A DNA stretch of 64,000 nucleotides from Xanthomonas bromi (GTDB lineage: Bacteria; Pseudomonadota; Gammaproteobacteria; Xanthomonadales; Xanthomonadaceae), in the NCBI RefSeq assembly GCF_900092025.1, contig NZ_FLTX01000040.1, forward strand, positions 56,885-120,884, given 5' to 3'. Position 1 is the first letter of the stretch. Every line of letters begins with the position of its first letter. The notes below the pieces were generated by a model, which saw nothing but the letters and a program-made list of their open reading frames with translations, made no database searches and was not told the origin of the DNA. Below, in pieces: positions 27,320 through 36,515 of this stretch. The position numbers and the translations under genes were made by a program.

Positions 27320-28273
27320 TTAGTGATGGGAATGCCCGTGCCCATGATGCGCGTCATCTCCAGCGTCTGCAGCGGGCCTTAGCGTACCGCAGGGGTCGGT
27401 GCCGCAGTCGCCGCTTTCCACCTGCAAGGTAACGTGGTCGATGTCGAAGCGGTCGTGCAGCAAGGTGCCGAGCGTGTCGCGCAGGCGGTCGCGGTCGGTC
27501 GCCTCGTTGACCACGATGTGCGCGGTCAGCGCAGGCGTGCTGGAGGCCAGTGCCCAGACATGCAGATCGTGTACGTCTTCGACGTCGGGATGGTTGGTGA
27601 GTGCCTGCTGCACCTGGGCCAGATCGATGCCCTTGGGAACGCCTTCGAGCAACACGTTGATCGCTTCGCGCAGCAGCACCCAGGTGCGTGGGAGGACCCA
27701 CAGGCCGATCAGCACGGCCAGTACCGGGTCGATCCATTGCCAACCGGTCCAGCGGATCAACAAGGCACCGATGATCACCGCCACCGAGCCGAGCATGTCG
27801 CTCCAGACCTCCAGATAAGCGCCCTTGAAGTTGAGGCTTTCGCCGCTGCCGGCATGCAGCAGCTTCATCGCGATCAGATTGATTACCAGGCCGAAGCCGG
27901 CGATCAACAGCATGCCGCTGTACGAAATGTCCTGCGGGGCGCGAAAGCGTTGCGTGGCGTCCCACAGGATGTAGCCGCCCACTGCGAACAGCAGCGCACC
28001 ATTGGCCAATGCGCCGAGCGCTTCGAGCCGCACATAGCCATACGTGCGCCGCGCGTCGGCCGGGCGACGGCTCAAGCGCACCGCGACCAGCGCGATCATC
28101 AGGCCGACGGTATCGGTGGCCATATGGGCGGCGTCGGACAGCAGCGCCAGGCTGTTGGTCACGAACGCGCCGATGATCTCTGCCACCAGGAAGGTGGCGG
28201 TCAGGCCCAGCGCCCACCACAAGGGCGTTTCGTGGCGAATTTCGCTGGGTGCGTGGTTGTGGTCGTGTCCCAT
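27320..28273 (-). CDS. CDF-family zinc/divalent cation exporter
   Basis: Proton-coupled efflux of Zn or related cations across the inner membrane, 317 aa. His-rich N-terminus (MGHDHNH) and C-terminus (HHGHGHSHH). Six transmembrane helices lie between about 20 and 210. The H-x3-D metal site of TM2 is in SDAAHMATDTVG and the TM5 site in EVWSDMLGS. A cytoplasmic CDF dimer domain follows (about 215-300, VHDLHVW). CzcD/ZitB type. The ATG at 28273 was preferred to 28303 because it starts with the His-rich leader. A 13-bp palindrome lies about 70 nt upstream. Confidence 0.92.
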   Translation of the reverse strand: MGHDHNHAPSEIRHETPLWWALGLTATFLVAEIIGAFVTNSLALLSDAAHMATDTVGLMIALVAVRLSRRPADARRTYGYVRLEALGALANGALLFAVGGYILWDATQRFRAPQDISYSGMLLIAGFGLVINLIAMKLLHAGSGESLNFKGAYLEVWSDMLGSVAVIIGALLIRWTGWQWIDPVLAVLIGLWVLPRTWVLLREAINVLLEGVPKGIDLAQVQQALTNHPDVEDVHDLHVWALASSTPALTAHIVVNEATDRDRLRDTLGTLLHDRFDIDHVTLQVESGDCGTDPCGTLRPAADAGDDAHHGHGHSHH

Positions 28274-28767
28274 GGATGTCGTGGTCTCGTGCGATACGCG
28301 CACATTAGGCGCAGGCGATGGCGGAGACTATTACACCTGTACGTGATGACATCACATCACGCGCGTCATGCGGCTGGCCGCAGAAGCATAGTGATTGCGC
28401 TATTTGCGGGGGCGGAGGGCCGCACGATGGGAGGCGCAGGCATCTGCGAACACGGCGGGGCACCGTCGTGCCATCTGTACGTGCCAACCGTGCGGTCGTG
28501 CATCCGTGCACTTGCGAAGTGATCTGGAACGCCAGCGACTTGTCCCCGGATCACGCGGGGCACGAGCACGAGGTCTCGGCTACCGACGAGCGTTTTAGAC
28601 CGCGCGTGAACGCAGCTTGCTCAAACCCGTCGCTTGCCCACAACACGCTGCCGACGTCGGGCAGCAACCGTGTCGACGACTGATGAAAGCGCATGCACGG
28701 GTGATCCAGGTGTCTCTCCCATTTCCGCAACGCACCCATCAAGGAACGGTACGGGCCAGATCGCTGC
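28274..28767. other. Spacer upstream of the CDF gene and downstream of mmsB
   Basis: 494 nt with no convincing gene on either strand. It must hold the CDF promoter; the one clear element is the palindrome at 28343-28355. The mmsB-proximal half shows no intrinsic terminator that I can recognise. Confidence 0.5.
28343..28355. promoter_or_regulatory. 13-bp palindrome upstream of CDF exporter
   Basis: GTGATG-A-CATCAC is a perfect inverted repeat 70 nt upstream of the exporter start codon, a typical place for a dimeric operator. The cognate regulator is not in the window and no consensus is claimed. Confidence 0.35.
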
Positions 28768-29655
28768 TCAGACCTTGGCGACCAGCTTGATCACGCTGGA
28801 AAAATCCAGCGCTCCGTTGCCGGCCTGGCTATTCATTGCATACAGGTTGCGCGCCAGCTCGCCGAGCGGAATCGACACGCCGGCCTGCACCGCCGACTCG
28901 GCGACAAGACCCAGATCCTTGAGCATCAAGTCGTTGCCGAACCCGCCGCTGTAGCCGCGCGATGCAGGGGCATTGGGCAGCACGCCGGGCCATGGGTTGC
29001 ACACTTCGGTGGCCCAACTGCGCCCTGTGCTGACCGCCATCATCTGCGAGAGCACGGCAGGATCCAGGCCCTGCGCAACGCCGAGTGCCAGCGCTTCACC
29101 GGTGGCCGCCATGATCACGCCCAAGGCCATGTTGTTGCACAGCTTGGCGACCTGCCCTGCACCATTGTCACCGACATGGAAAATGTTCTTGCTCATGGCC
29201 TGCAGCACCGGACGCGCGCGCTCCAGCACATCGGCAGCGCCGCCGACGATGAAGGTCAAGCTGCCGGCTGCAGCACCGGCGGTGCCACCGGAGACCGGGG
29301 CATCCAGCATCGTCAGGCCACGCGCCTTGGCCGCATCGGCCACCTTGCGCGCAGACAGCGGTGCGATGGTGCTGCAATCGATCACCAGGGCACCGTGCGG
29401 AATCTGCGCCAGAATTCCGGCCTCGCCCAGGTACAGGCCTTCGACGTGGCGGCTCGCAGGCAGCATGGAGATCACGATCTCTGCATCGGCCAGAGTGTCC
29501 TGCGCGGAGCTGGCAGCATGCGCGCCGGCGGCGGCGGCAGCGTCCAGGGCAGCCGGTGCGAGATCGAACACCCGCAGCTGATGCCCGGCCTTGATCAGAT
29601 TGGCGGCCATTGGCCCGCCCATATTGCCCAGGCCGATAAAAGCGATCTTGCTCAT
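28768..29655 (-). CDS. mmsB: 3-hydroxyisobutyrate dehydrogenase
   Basis: NAD-dependent oxidation of 3-hydroxyisobutyrate to methylmalonate semialdehyde in valine catabolism, 295 aa. Rossmann motif FIGLGNMGGPMA (G8-x-G-x-x-G13), substrate segment DAPVSGGTAGAAAG, and the catalytic-lysine region GAGQVAKLCNNM. Start ATG 29655. Last gene of the valine set, 184 nt after the hydrolase gene; the gap holds a short CCGGCT-TG-AGCCGG hairpin at 29787-29800, so it may be partly uncoupled. Confidence 0.94.
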   Translation of the reverse strand: MSKIAFIGLGNMGGPMAANLIKAGHQLRVFDLAPAALDAAAAAGAHAASSAQDTLADAEIVISMLPASRHVEGLYLGEAGILAQIPHGALVIDCSTIAPLSARKVADAAKARGLTMLDAPVSGGTAGAAAGSLTFIVGGAADVLERARPVLQAMSKNIFHVGDNGAGQVAKLCNNMALGVIMAATGEALALGVAQGLDPAVLSQMMAVSTGRSWATEVCNPWPGVLPNAPASRGYSGGFGNDLMLKDLGLVAESAVQAGVSIPLGELARNLYAMNSQAGNGALDFSSVIKLVAKV

Positions 29656-29839
29656 GGTGTCGGTTTCCACATTGGGACGATCTTCAATAGATTGCCGGGG
29701 TCATCACGGATTGCCGATGCGCATGGAACCACGGCCGGTTTTGCGGTGCGACAGCGCCAGTGAGACATGGCAATCGCACTGCATTCCCGGCTTGAGCCGG
29801 ACCTGCTTGGCCAGTCGCCAGCCACTCCATACACACCTA

Positions 29840-31027
29840 TCAATGCACGCCTAGATCGCCTGCCCCCAGATCGGCAAGCGGGTGTTGCCCGGTCGACCAG
29901 GGCGCAACGAAGAAGTCGGCGGCCCACTGCGCATCGGCTGCTTCCAGCGACGCAGGTTGCCAGTGCGGCCGGCGATCCTTGTCGATCAACAGCGCACGGA
30001 TGCCTTCGGCAAAATCGCCATGTGCCGCCGCATGCAATGCAACCACGTATTCGGTGCGGAAGGTGTCGGCCAGCGTCGTGGTGCGCGGATGACGATGCAG
30101 TTCCCAGGCCAGGCGCGCCGAGCCGGGAGCACCCGCCGCCAAGGTGGCACGTGCGGCCTGCAGCCAGCTGTCTTCGCTGTGCAGCGCCAGGATTGCGGCG
30201 ACGACCTGTTCCAGCGATTCGCCAGCGACCACCTGTTCGATCAGCGGTGCGTGCAGCTGCAGTGGGCCCGGCGCGGTCGGTTGCGCGATGCCATGCAGGA
30301 ATGCACTGAGTTGGGTGCGATCATCGTCGGCATTGCCCGTCCAGGCATGCGCACTCAGCGCATCCAGCACCGCTGCGTACTGCGCATGCTCCAGGCGCAC
30401 GTCGGCGAGCCCTGCGTAAACCGCATCACTGGCATCGAGCGGCGCGCCGGTCAGCGCAAGAAACACACCGGCACCCTGCGGCACACGACGCAACAACCAG
30501 CTTCCACCCACATCCGGGAACAAGCCGACGCTGATCTCCGGCATGGCCAGGCGCGAGCGCTCGGTGACCACGCGATGGCTGGCACCGGACATCAAGCCGA
30601 TGCCACCGCCCATGACGATGCCGTGGCCCCAACACAGCAGCGGCTTCGGGTATGCGTGGATGCGATGGTCGAGCCGATATTCTTCTTCGAAGAAGGCGGC
30701 GGCATGGGCGTTGGCCTGCGGCGCTGCGCGTCGCGCTGCACCGTCGGGCACTGCATCGCGATGCGCACGCATGCTCTGGTACAGGCCGTGCAGATCGCCC
30801 CCGGCACAGAACGCCTTTTCACCGGCACCGCGCATCACCACGCAGGCAATCTGCGCATCGTCGGCCCAGGCGCGCAACTGCGCATCCAGCAACCGCGTCA
30901 TCTGCAAGGACAGGCCATTGAGCGTCTTGGGCGCATGCAAGGTGGCGATGCCGAGGCGATGCCCATCGGCGCACATACGCTGCTCAAACAAGACCGGTGC
31001 ATCGTCGGTTGCGCTGAGCTCGGCCAT
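29840..31027 (-). CDS. 3-hydroxyisobutyryl-CoA hydrolase (crotonase fold)
   Basis: 395 aa, the length of HIBCH rather than of a plain hydratase (about 260). It frees 3-hydroxyisobutyrate for MmsB. Seen: oxyanion segments FCAGGDLHGLY and GHGIVMGGGIGLMSG, the catalytic-glutamate region AMPEISVGLFPDVGGSWLL, and the extended C-terminal helical part with the EYVVALHAAAHGDFAEGIRAL segment typical of HIBCH. Start and upstream stop share one base (TGATG). Fits between methacrylyl-CoA hydratase and mmsB in the pathway. Confidence 0.88.
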   Translation of the reverse strand: MAELSATDDAPVLFEQRMCADGHRLGIATLHAPKTLNGLSLQMTRLLDAQLRAWADDAQIACVVMRGAGEKAFCAGGDLHGLYQSMRAHRDAVPDGAARRAAPQANAHAAAFFEEEYRLDHRIHAYPKPLLCWGHGIVMGGGIGLMSGASHRVVTERSRLAMPEISVGLFPDVGGSWLLRRVPQGAGVFLALTGAPLDASDAVYAGLADVRLEHAQYAAVLDALSAHAWTGNADDDRTQLSAFLHGIAQPTAPGPLQLHAPLIEQVVAGESLEQVVAAILALHSEDSWLQAARATLAAGAPGSARLAWELHRHPRTTTLADTFRTEYVVALHAAAHGDFAEGIRALLIDKDRRPHWQPASLEAADAQWAADFFVAPWSTGQHPLADLGAGDLGVH

Positions 31028-31824
31028 CAGTGATTGCTCCACTGCGGCGCGCGCTTCTCCAGAAAGGCGGCCACGCCTTCGGACTGATCGGCGTGTTCGA
31101 ACAGATCGACGAACGCTTCGCGTTCGGCAATCAACGCGGCGGCATGTGTGCCATGGCGCGTGGACTGCACCAGTCGCTTGCACGCCGCCACACTGACCGG
31201 GCTCTGTTTGCCGGCACGCTGCGCCCAGGCAATGGCCAGCGCACGCGACTCGCCCTCGCCGACCACTTCTTCCACCAAGCCGATACGCTGTGCGGTCGTC
31301 GCATCGACGCGTTCCCCGAGCAGGATCATGCGCTTGGCCCAGCCTTCGCCGACCAGGCGCGGCAGGTTTTGCGTCCCGCCTGCGCATAGCAGCAGGCCCA
31401 CGCTGGCTTCGGGCAACGCGAGCTGTGCGTGCTGCTCGGCGATGCGCAGATCGCACGCCAATGCACACTCCAGTCCACCGCCCATCGCATAGCCGTTGAT
31501 TGCGGCGATCGATACGCCGCGGAATGCACTCAAGGCTTCGAACGCTTCGCCAAAGCGGCGTGCGGCCGCGCGTGCGTCGGCCTTGTCGCCCTCTGCAAAC
31601 TGCTTGAGATCGGCACCGGCGCTGAAGAACTTCTCGCCTTCGCCGGTGATCACCAGCGCATAGACGCTGCGGTCGGCATCCAGTGCGCGCACCAGGTCGC
31701 GCAGGGCTCCCAGGCTGTGCACCGTCCAGGTATTGGCCGGCGGGTTGCTCAGCGTGACGATGGCCACATGGCCATCGCGCTCGACCTGCAGACCGGCGTG
31801 GATGCGCCCCTCCCAATCGCTCAT
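31027..31824 (-). CDS. Enoyl-CoA hydratase (methacrylyl-CoA hydratase role)
   Basis: Crotonase-family hydratase, 265 aa. Oxyanion segments FFSAGADLKQF and NGYAMGGGLECALACD, and the E-containing segment LPEASVGLLLCAGGTQNLP. One of the two usual catalytic glutamates (in GGGLECAL) and the second (in LPEASVG) are both present, consistent with hydratase activity. Position between an acyl-CoA dehydrogenase and an HIBCH-like hydrolase suggests methacrylyl-CoA as substrate. The ATG overlaps the dehydrogenase stop by 4 nt. Confidence 0.88.
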   Translation of the reverse strand: MSDWEGRIHAGLQVERDGHVAIVTLSNPPANTWTVHSLGALRDLVRALDADRSVYALVITGEGEKFFSAGADLKQFAEGDKADARAAARRFGEAFEALSAFRGVSIAAINGYAMGGGLECALACDLRIAEQHAQLALPEASVGLLLCAGGTQNLPRLVGEGWAKRMILLGERVDATTAQRIGLVEEVVGEGESRALAIAWAQRAGKQSPVSVAACKRLVQSTRHGTHAAALIAEREAFVDLFEHADQSEGVAAFLEKRAPQWSNH

Positions 31825-33002
31825 CTCAGCTCATCCTCGCCATTGAGCAGATGACGCGCCACGATCATGCGCATCACCTCATTGGTGCCTTCCAGAATCC
31901 GATGCACGCGGCTGTCGCGCAGCAAACGCTCGACCGGGTACTCGCGGATATAGCCGTAGCCGCCATGGATCTGCAGTGCGTCGTCGCAGATGGCAAAGCC
32001 GGCATCGGTGGCGAAGCGCTTGGCCATCGCACACCACACGGTGGCATCGCGACTGCCGGCATCGAGCTTGCGTGCGGCGGTGTGCACCATCTGCCGCGCG
32101 GCCACCAGTTGGGTGGCCATGTCGGCGAGCTTGAATTGCAGCGCCTGGAACTCGGCCAGCTTCTTGCCGAACTGGCGACGCTCGCCCATGTAACGGCGCG
32201 CGGCATCCAACGCGCCTTGCGCTGCGCCCAACGAACAGGCGGCGATATTGATGCGGCCGCCGTCCAGCGCCTTCATCGCCATCTTGAAACCCTCGCCTTC
32301 CTTGCCAAGCAGGTTCCCCGCCGGGATGCGCACGTTCTCGAAGGTCACCCCGCGCGTGGGCTGGCTGTTCCAGCCCATCTTTTCTTCCTTGCGGCCGTAG
32401 CTGATGCCCGGCGCATCGGCGGGCACCACGAACGCACTGATGCCACGTGCGCCCTCTTCGCCGGTGCGCGCCATCACCACCAGCACGTCGGTAGCGCCGG
32501 CGCCGGAAATGAAGGCTTTGCTGCCATTGAGCACATAGCTGTCGCCGTCGCGCTGCGCGCGGGATTTCAGCGAGGCCGCATCCGAGCCGCTACCCGGTTC
32601 GGTCAGGCAGTACGAGCCCAGCTTGGCGCCGCTGGTCATTGCCTTGCCCCACTGCGCGCGCACGGCATCGGTGCCGTAGCTGGTGATAAACCAGGTGACC
32701 ATATTGTGGATAGTGAGGAAAGCCGAGGTGGACGGATCCACCGTGGCAAGCTCTTCGAATATCACGGCCGCATCGAGCCGACGCATCCCCAGGCCGCCCA
32801 CGCCTTCATCGGTGTAGAGCCCGCAAAAGCCGAGTTCGGCGGCCTTGGCGATGGCCTCGCGCGGGAAGTGGCCTTCTACGTCCCACTGCGCCGCATGCGG
32901 AGCAAGCTCCTTGTCAGCGAAGTCGCGGGCGGTGGCACGAAAGGCCTTCTGCTCGTCGTTCAAATCGGCCAGGTTGGGGTGTAACTGGATGGCTGCGTTC
33001 AT
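31821..33002 (-). CDS. Acyl-CoA dehydrogenase (isobutyryl-CoA dehydrogenase role)
   Basis: FAD acyl-CoA dehydrogenase, 393 aa. FAD/substrate signatures YCLTEPGSGSDAASL and the C-terminal LQIHGGYGYIREYPVERLLRD; the catalytic base should be the glutamate in ILEGTNEVMR. Operon context makes isobutyryl-CoA (valine branch) the likely substrate. The ATG at 33002 was chosen from the typical N-terminus and the 10-nt spacing from mmsA; the frame continues to 33065 inside mmsA. Confidence 0.9.
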   Translation of the reverse strand: MNAAIQLHPNLADLNDEQKAFRATARDFADKELAPHAAQWDVEGHFPREAIAKAAELGFCGLYTDEGVGGLGMRRLDAAVIFEELATVDPSTSAFLTIHNMVTWFITSYGTDAVRAQWGKAMTSGAKLGSYCLTEPGSGSDAASLKSRAQRDGDSYVLNGSKAFISGAGATDVLVVMARTGEEGARGISAFVVPADAPGISYGRKEEKMGWNSQPTRGVTFENVRIPAGNLLGKEGEGFKMAMKALDGGRINIAACSLGAAQGALDAARRYMGERRQFGKKLAEFQALQFKLADMATQLVAARQMVHTAARKLDAGSRDATVWCAMAKRFATDAGFAICDDALQIHGGYGYIREYPVERLLRDSRVHRILEGTNEVMRMIVARHLLNGEDELR

Positions 33003-33012
33003 GGCGCTCGGT

Positions 33013-34518
33013 TCACTTGAGAGAGATGGTGGTGTTGACGCCATGGCCGAGCGTTTCATCGTCAAACCAGCGCGCGGTCACGGTCTTGGTCTGGGTGTAG
33101 AACATCACGACCTGCTTGCCGTACGGACCCAGGTCGCCGAGCTTGGAAGCGCGCGAACCGGTAAAGGAAAACAGCGGCACCGGCACCGGAATCGGCACGT
33201 TGATGCCGACCTGGCCCACATCGATGTCTTCCTGGAAACGCCGTGCGGCCGCACCGGATTGGGTGAACAACGCCGTGCCATTGCCGTTGGGATTGGCGTT
33301 GACCAACGCGATGGCCTCGTCCAGCGTGGCGGCCTCGAGAATGACCAACACGGGCCCGAAGATTTCTTCGTCGTAGATCCGCATGCCGGGTTTGACGCCG
33401 GAAAAGATGGTCGGGCCGACGAAGTTGCCTTGCTCGAAACCCGGTACCTGTGGCGCGCGGCCATCCAGTTCCAGGGTGGCGCCTTGCTCCACCCCGGAAG
33501 CGATCAAGCCTTCCACGCGCGCGCGCGCCGCGCAGGAAATCAGCGGGCCGACCTCGGTGCCCGGCGCGTGACCGGCGCCGATCTTCAAACTGCTGGCCTT
33601 GGTCACCAACTCCGGAATCCACGTGCGCGCTTCACCGACCAGCACCAACGTGGAGGCGGCCATGCAACGCTGTCCGGCGGCACCGAATGCGGCGCCGACC
33701 ATCGCATTGAGGGTTTGCTCGCGGTTGGCGTCCGGCAACACCACAGCGTGATTCTTCGCACCCATCATGCATTGCACGCGCTTGCCGGCCAGCGAGGCGC
33801 GTTGATACACGTGCGTGCCCACCTTGGTGGAGCCGACGAACGACAGTGCCTTGATCTGGGGGTGATCGCACAGCGCATTCACCACGTCTTCGCCGCCATG
33901 CACCACGTTGAGCACGCCCTTGGGAATGCCCGCCTCCAACGCCAGCTCCACCAGCCGCATGGTCACCATCGGATCCTGCTCGGACGGCTTGAGCACGAAG
34001 GTGTTGCCGGTGGCGATCGCCATCGGGAACATCCACAACGGAATCATCGCCGGGAAGTTGAACGGGGTGATACCTGCGCACACACCCAAGGGCTGCAGCA
34101 GGCTGTAGGTGTCCACGCCGGTGGCGACGTTATTGGCCAGCTCGCCCAGTTGCAGATTGCCGATCGCCGCGGCGTGCTCCACCACTTCCAGCCCGCGGAA
34201 CACATCGCCTTCGGCATCGGCCAGCGTCTTGCCCTGCTCGGCGCTGAGCAGCGCGGCCAGTTTGGGCATGTGTTCGCGGATCAGCTGCTGGTACTTGAGG
34301 AAGATGCGCGCGCGCGCGCCGATCGGCGTCTTGCGCCAGGTGACGAAGGCGCGGCTGGCCGCGGCGACTGCGGCGTCCACTTCGGCGGTGGTGGCGAACG
34401 GGACCTGCGCCAACACCGATTGATCGGCCGGATTGACCACGTCCTGCCAATGGTCGCTGGCCGAGACCACCATTTCACCATCGATCAACAACGACACGCG
34501 GGGGACGGATTGGCGCAT
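33013..34518 (-). CDS. mmsA: Methylmalonate-semialdehyde dehydrogenase (CoA-acylating)
   Basis: Oxidises methylmalonate semialdehyde to propionyl-CoA with CoA and NAD, 501 aa. Aldehyde-dehydrogenase signatures: [21 protein letters not shown], the NAD site [12 protein letters not shown], the catalytic cysteine in GAAGQRCMA, and [10 protein letters not shown]. First gene of the minus-strand valine operon. ATG at 34518; an in-frame ATG at 34546 would add nine residues. The promoter region shared with the divergent regulator carries two matched TGCGAA repeats. Confidence 0.95.
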   Translation of the reverse strand: MRQSVPRVSLLIDGEMVVSASDHWQDVVNPADQSVLAQVPFATTAEVDAAVAAASRAFVTWRKTPIGARARIFLKYQQLIREHMPKLAALLSAEQGKTLADAEGDVFRGLEVVEHAAAIGNLQLGELANNVATGVDTYSLLQPLGVCAGITPFNFPAMIPLWMFPMAIATGNTFVLKPSEQDPMVTMRLVELALEAGIPKGVLNVVHGGEDVVNALCDHPQIKALSFVGSTKVGTHVYQRASLAGKRVQCMMGAKNHAVVLPDANREQTLNAMVGAAFGAAGQRCMAASTLVLVGEARTWIPELVTKASSLKIGAGHAPGTEVGPLISCAARARVEGLIASGVEQGATLELDGRAPQVPGFEQGNFVGPTIFSGVKPGMRIYDEEIFGPVLVILEAATLDEAIALVNANPNGNGTALFTQSGAAARRFQEDIDVGQVGINVPIPVPVPLFSFTGSRASKLGDLGPYGKQVVMFYTQTKTVTARWFDDETLGHGVNTTISLK

Positions 34519-34564
34519 TGCAGGGCTCGCTGATAAGGAAGACATCGGTTTTGCCGGCCGTGAA

Positions 34565-34579
34565 TTCGCATTGTTCGCA
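34565..34579 (-). promoter_or_regulatory. TGCGAA-N3-TGCGAA site facing mmsA
   Basis: Read on the minus strand the sequence is TGCGAA-CAA-TGCGAA, 46 nt upstream of the mmsA ATG. Same motif, spacing and relative orientation as the site in front of the divergent regulator gene. Candidate operator for the ScfR-type regulator. Confidence 0.6.
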
Positions 34580-34639
34580 TAGGCACATGACATTCCCAGC
34601 GTTCGATTGCTTAATCGCGCTAAGCTTGCGGCATAATTT

Positions 34640-34654
34640 TGCGAATCTTGCGAA
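34640..34654 (+). promoter_or_regulatory. TGCGAA-N3-TGCGAA site at the regulator start
   Basis: TGCGAA-TCT-TGCGAA, ending at the first base of the proposed ATG. A CATAAT -10-like box is at 34632-34637, with TTGCTT as a possible -35 at 34607 (19-nt spacing), so transcription should begin inside the site and the leader would be very short. Suits autorepression. Confidence 0.6.
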
Positions 34655-36039
34655 TGCCTCCGTCGCACGCTCAACTCCGCCACCAACTCGGCTTGCGCCT
34701 GCAGCGGCTGCGCCAGCGCCACGGCCTGAGCCAGGCCGAACTGGCGCGTCGGCTTGGACTGTCGCCGAGCTATCTCAATCAGATCGAGCGCAACCAGCGC
34801 CCGCTCACCCTGGCCATCCAGCAGCGGCTCAAGGCCACGTTGGGCGATCTGGACGGCTTGTTGGATCTGGACGACGCGGCCGCGCTGGTCGAGCCGCTGG
34901 ACGAATCGCTGCGCAGCCTGGGCCATACGCTATTGCCAGCCGAGCTGCGCGCGCTCACCGGCAACCTGCCGCAGGTAGCGCGGGCACTGCTGGATTTGCA
35001 CCGCGCGCATCACCATCTGCTCGAACGCAACGCTGCGCTGGAATCGCAGATCGGGGTCGAATACACGGCAATCCCATCGCTGTCGCCCGGCGAGCAGGTG
35101 CGCGACTACTTCAATCGCGCGCACAACTATCTGCCCGAGCTCGACGAGCGCGCAGAAGCGCTTTACGCCGAACTTGGATTGACCCCGGAAAACCTGCCGC
35201 TCCGGCTGCGCCAACGGCTGGCCGATCGTCATGGCCTGCTGGTGCAGGACGCCACCGACCTGCACAGCGACAAACGCCGCATGGATGCGCAGATGCGCGT
35301 GCTGTGGTTGCCCGCGCATCTGCGGCCAGGCCAGCAGGCATTCCAGATGGCCGCGCAGTTGGCACTGCTGGAATGCGCACCGCTGCTGGACGCGCGCATT
35401 GCCGATGCCGGTTTCGAAGATGCCGAGCGCATCGCGCTGTCGCGGATGGGGCTGTCGAACTATTTTGCCGGCGCACTGGTGATGCCGTACAGCGCGTTCC
35501 TGCACAGCGCGCAAACCTCGCGCTACGACATCGAATGGTTGGCCCACCGCTTCGACGTCGGTTTCGAAGCGGTCTGCCACCGGCTCAGCACCTTGCAGCG
35601 GCGCGGCGCGGCCGGCTTGCCGATCTTTTTCATGCGGGTGGACCGCGCCGGCAACGTGTCCAAACGCCACTCGGCCACCGACTTCCACTTCTCGCATGTC
35701 GGCGGCGCATGTCCGCTGTGGATCGTGTACGAAGCCTTCAACCAGCCCGACCGCATCCTCACCCAGATCGCGCGCATGCCCGATGGCCGGCGCTATTTCT
35801 GGCTGGCCCGCCAGGTCAGCAGCGGCCCGCCCGGGTATGGCCGCCCGCGCAAGACGTTTGCCTTGGCAATGGGCTGCGACCTGCGCCACGCCGATCAACT
35901 GGTGTACGCGCGCGGTTGGGATCTGAACGCGGTAGACGATGCAGTGCCGATCGGCCCGGGCTGCCTGACGTGCGAACGCAGCGACTGCGTGCAGCGCGCG
36001 TTTCCTGCGCTACCGCGCCTGCCAGCGAGTGCGCGTTAA
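34654..36039 (+). CDS. ScfR/RamB-type XRE regulator of short-chain acyl metabolism
   Basis: 461 aa. N-terminal XRE helix-turn-helix (about 8-62: [38 protein letters not shown]). The middle is a degenerate IrrE/ImmA-like domain without HExxH. The C-terminal DUF2083 region has cysteines C408, C437, C440 and C445 (CLTCERSDC). Mycobacterial PrpR and corynebacterial RamB share this layout and sense acyl-CoAs; PrpR is reported to bind an Fe-S cluster. Divergent from mmsA with 135 nt between, so it is the likely controller of the valine operon, perhaps sensing propionyl- or methylmalonyl-type CoA. ATG 34654 rather than upstream TTG 34639. Confidence 0.88.
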   Translation: MPPSHAQLRHQLGLRLQRLRQRHGLSQAELARRLGLSPSYLNQIERNQRPLTLAIQQRLKATLGDLDGLLDLDDAAALVEPLDESLRSLGHTLLPAELRALTGNLPQVARALLDLHRAHHHLLERNAALESQIGVEYTAIPSLSPGEQVRDYFNRAHNYLPELDERAEALYAELGLTPENLPLRLRQRLADRHGLLVQDATDLHSDKRRMDAQMRVLWLPAHLRPGQQAFQMAAQLALLECAPLLDARIADAGFEDAERIALSRMGLSNYFAGALVMPYSAFLHSAQTSRYDIEWLAHRFDVGFEAVCHRLSTLQRRGAAGLPIFFMRVDRAGNVSKRHSATDFHFSHVGGACPLWIVYEAFNQPDRILTQIARMPDGRRYFWLARQVSSGPPGYGRPRKTFALAMGCDLRHADQLVYARGWDLNAVDDAVPIGPGCLTCERSDCVQRAFPALPRLPASAR

Positions 36040-36515
36040 CGTGTTGGGGGAATTCGGATTTGGGAATCGGCAGTGGCAGTGCGTCGGCCTGCGATGGCAG
36101 CGGCATAGACAGGTGCCTCGCTCACGCCGATGCCAGTGGTTGCTTTGACGCGCCGCCTGCGTGGAGAACTGCCGGCATCTTGGGGAGTTGCTGCCGAATC
36201 CATTCACTGACCAGACAGACCCCGTAAACACGCATGTGCTGCAGCACAGCATTCCAAGGCGAGATAGCTTCCGCAAAATGCTTCATTGGAATGGAATGGC
36301 TTGCGCTTCTACCCTGAAGCAGATAGATGCATGACAGGGGGACGCCAGCGCGATGTATCGCACTTCCGGCGCCACGAAAACGAACACATAACGCCCATCA
36401 CGCAGCACCGCACCATTCGCCACGCCCGCGCGGACGTGCCAGACCCGCTTCATGCGGCTGGCCGCACCAGTCGCCACCACCTAATTCGGTCACTAGTCCT
36501 GGGAGGGATCAACCG
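36040..36515. other. Promoter region of the TonB receptor gene
   Basis: 476 nt without a credible gene. A degenerate heptamer-repeat remnant is at 36046-36070 (GGGAATC-type words). An 8-bp inverted repeat CATTCCAA (36250-36257) / TTGGAATG (36286-36293) lies about 225 nt upstream of the receptor. GGGAGGGA at 36501-36508 is the ribosome site of the next gene. Confidence 0.5.

Noticed and set aside
28366..36466. A 17-mer (TCATGCGGCTGGCCGCA) occurs at 28366-28382 and again at 36450-36466.
   Set aside because: One exact 17-mer pair is within chance for a 64-kb GC-rich window, and the flanks do not match; not called a repeat family.
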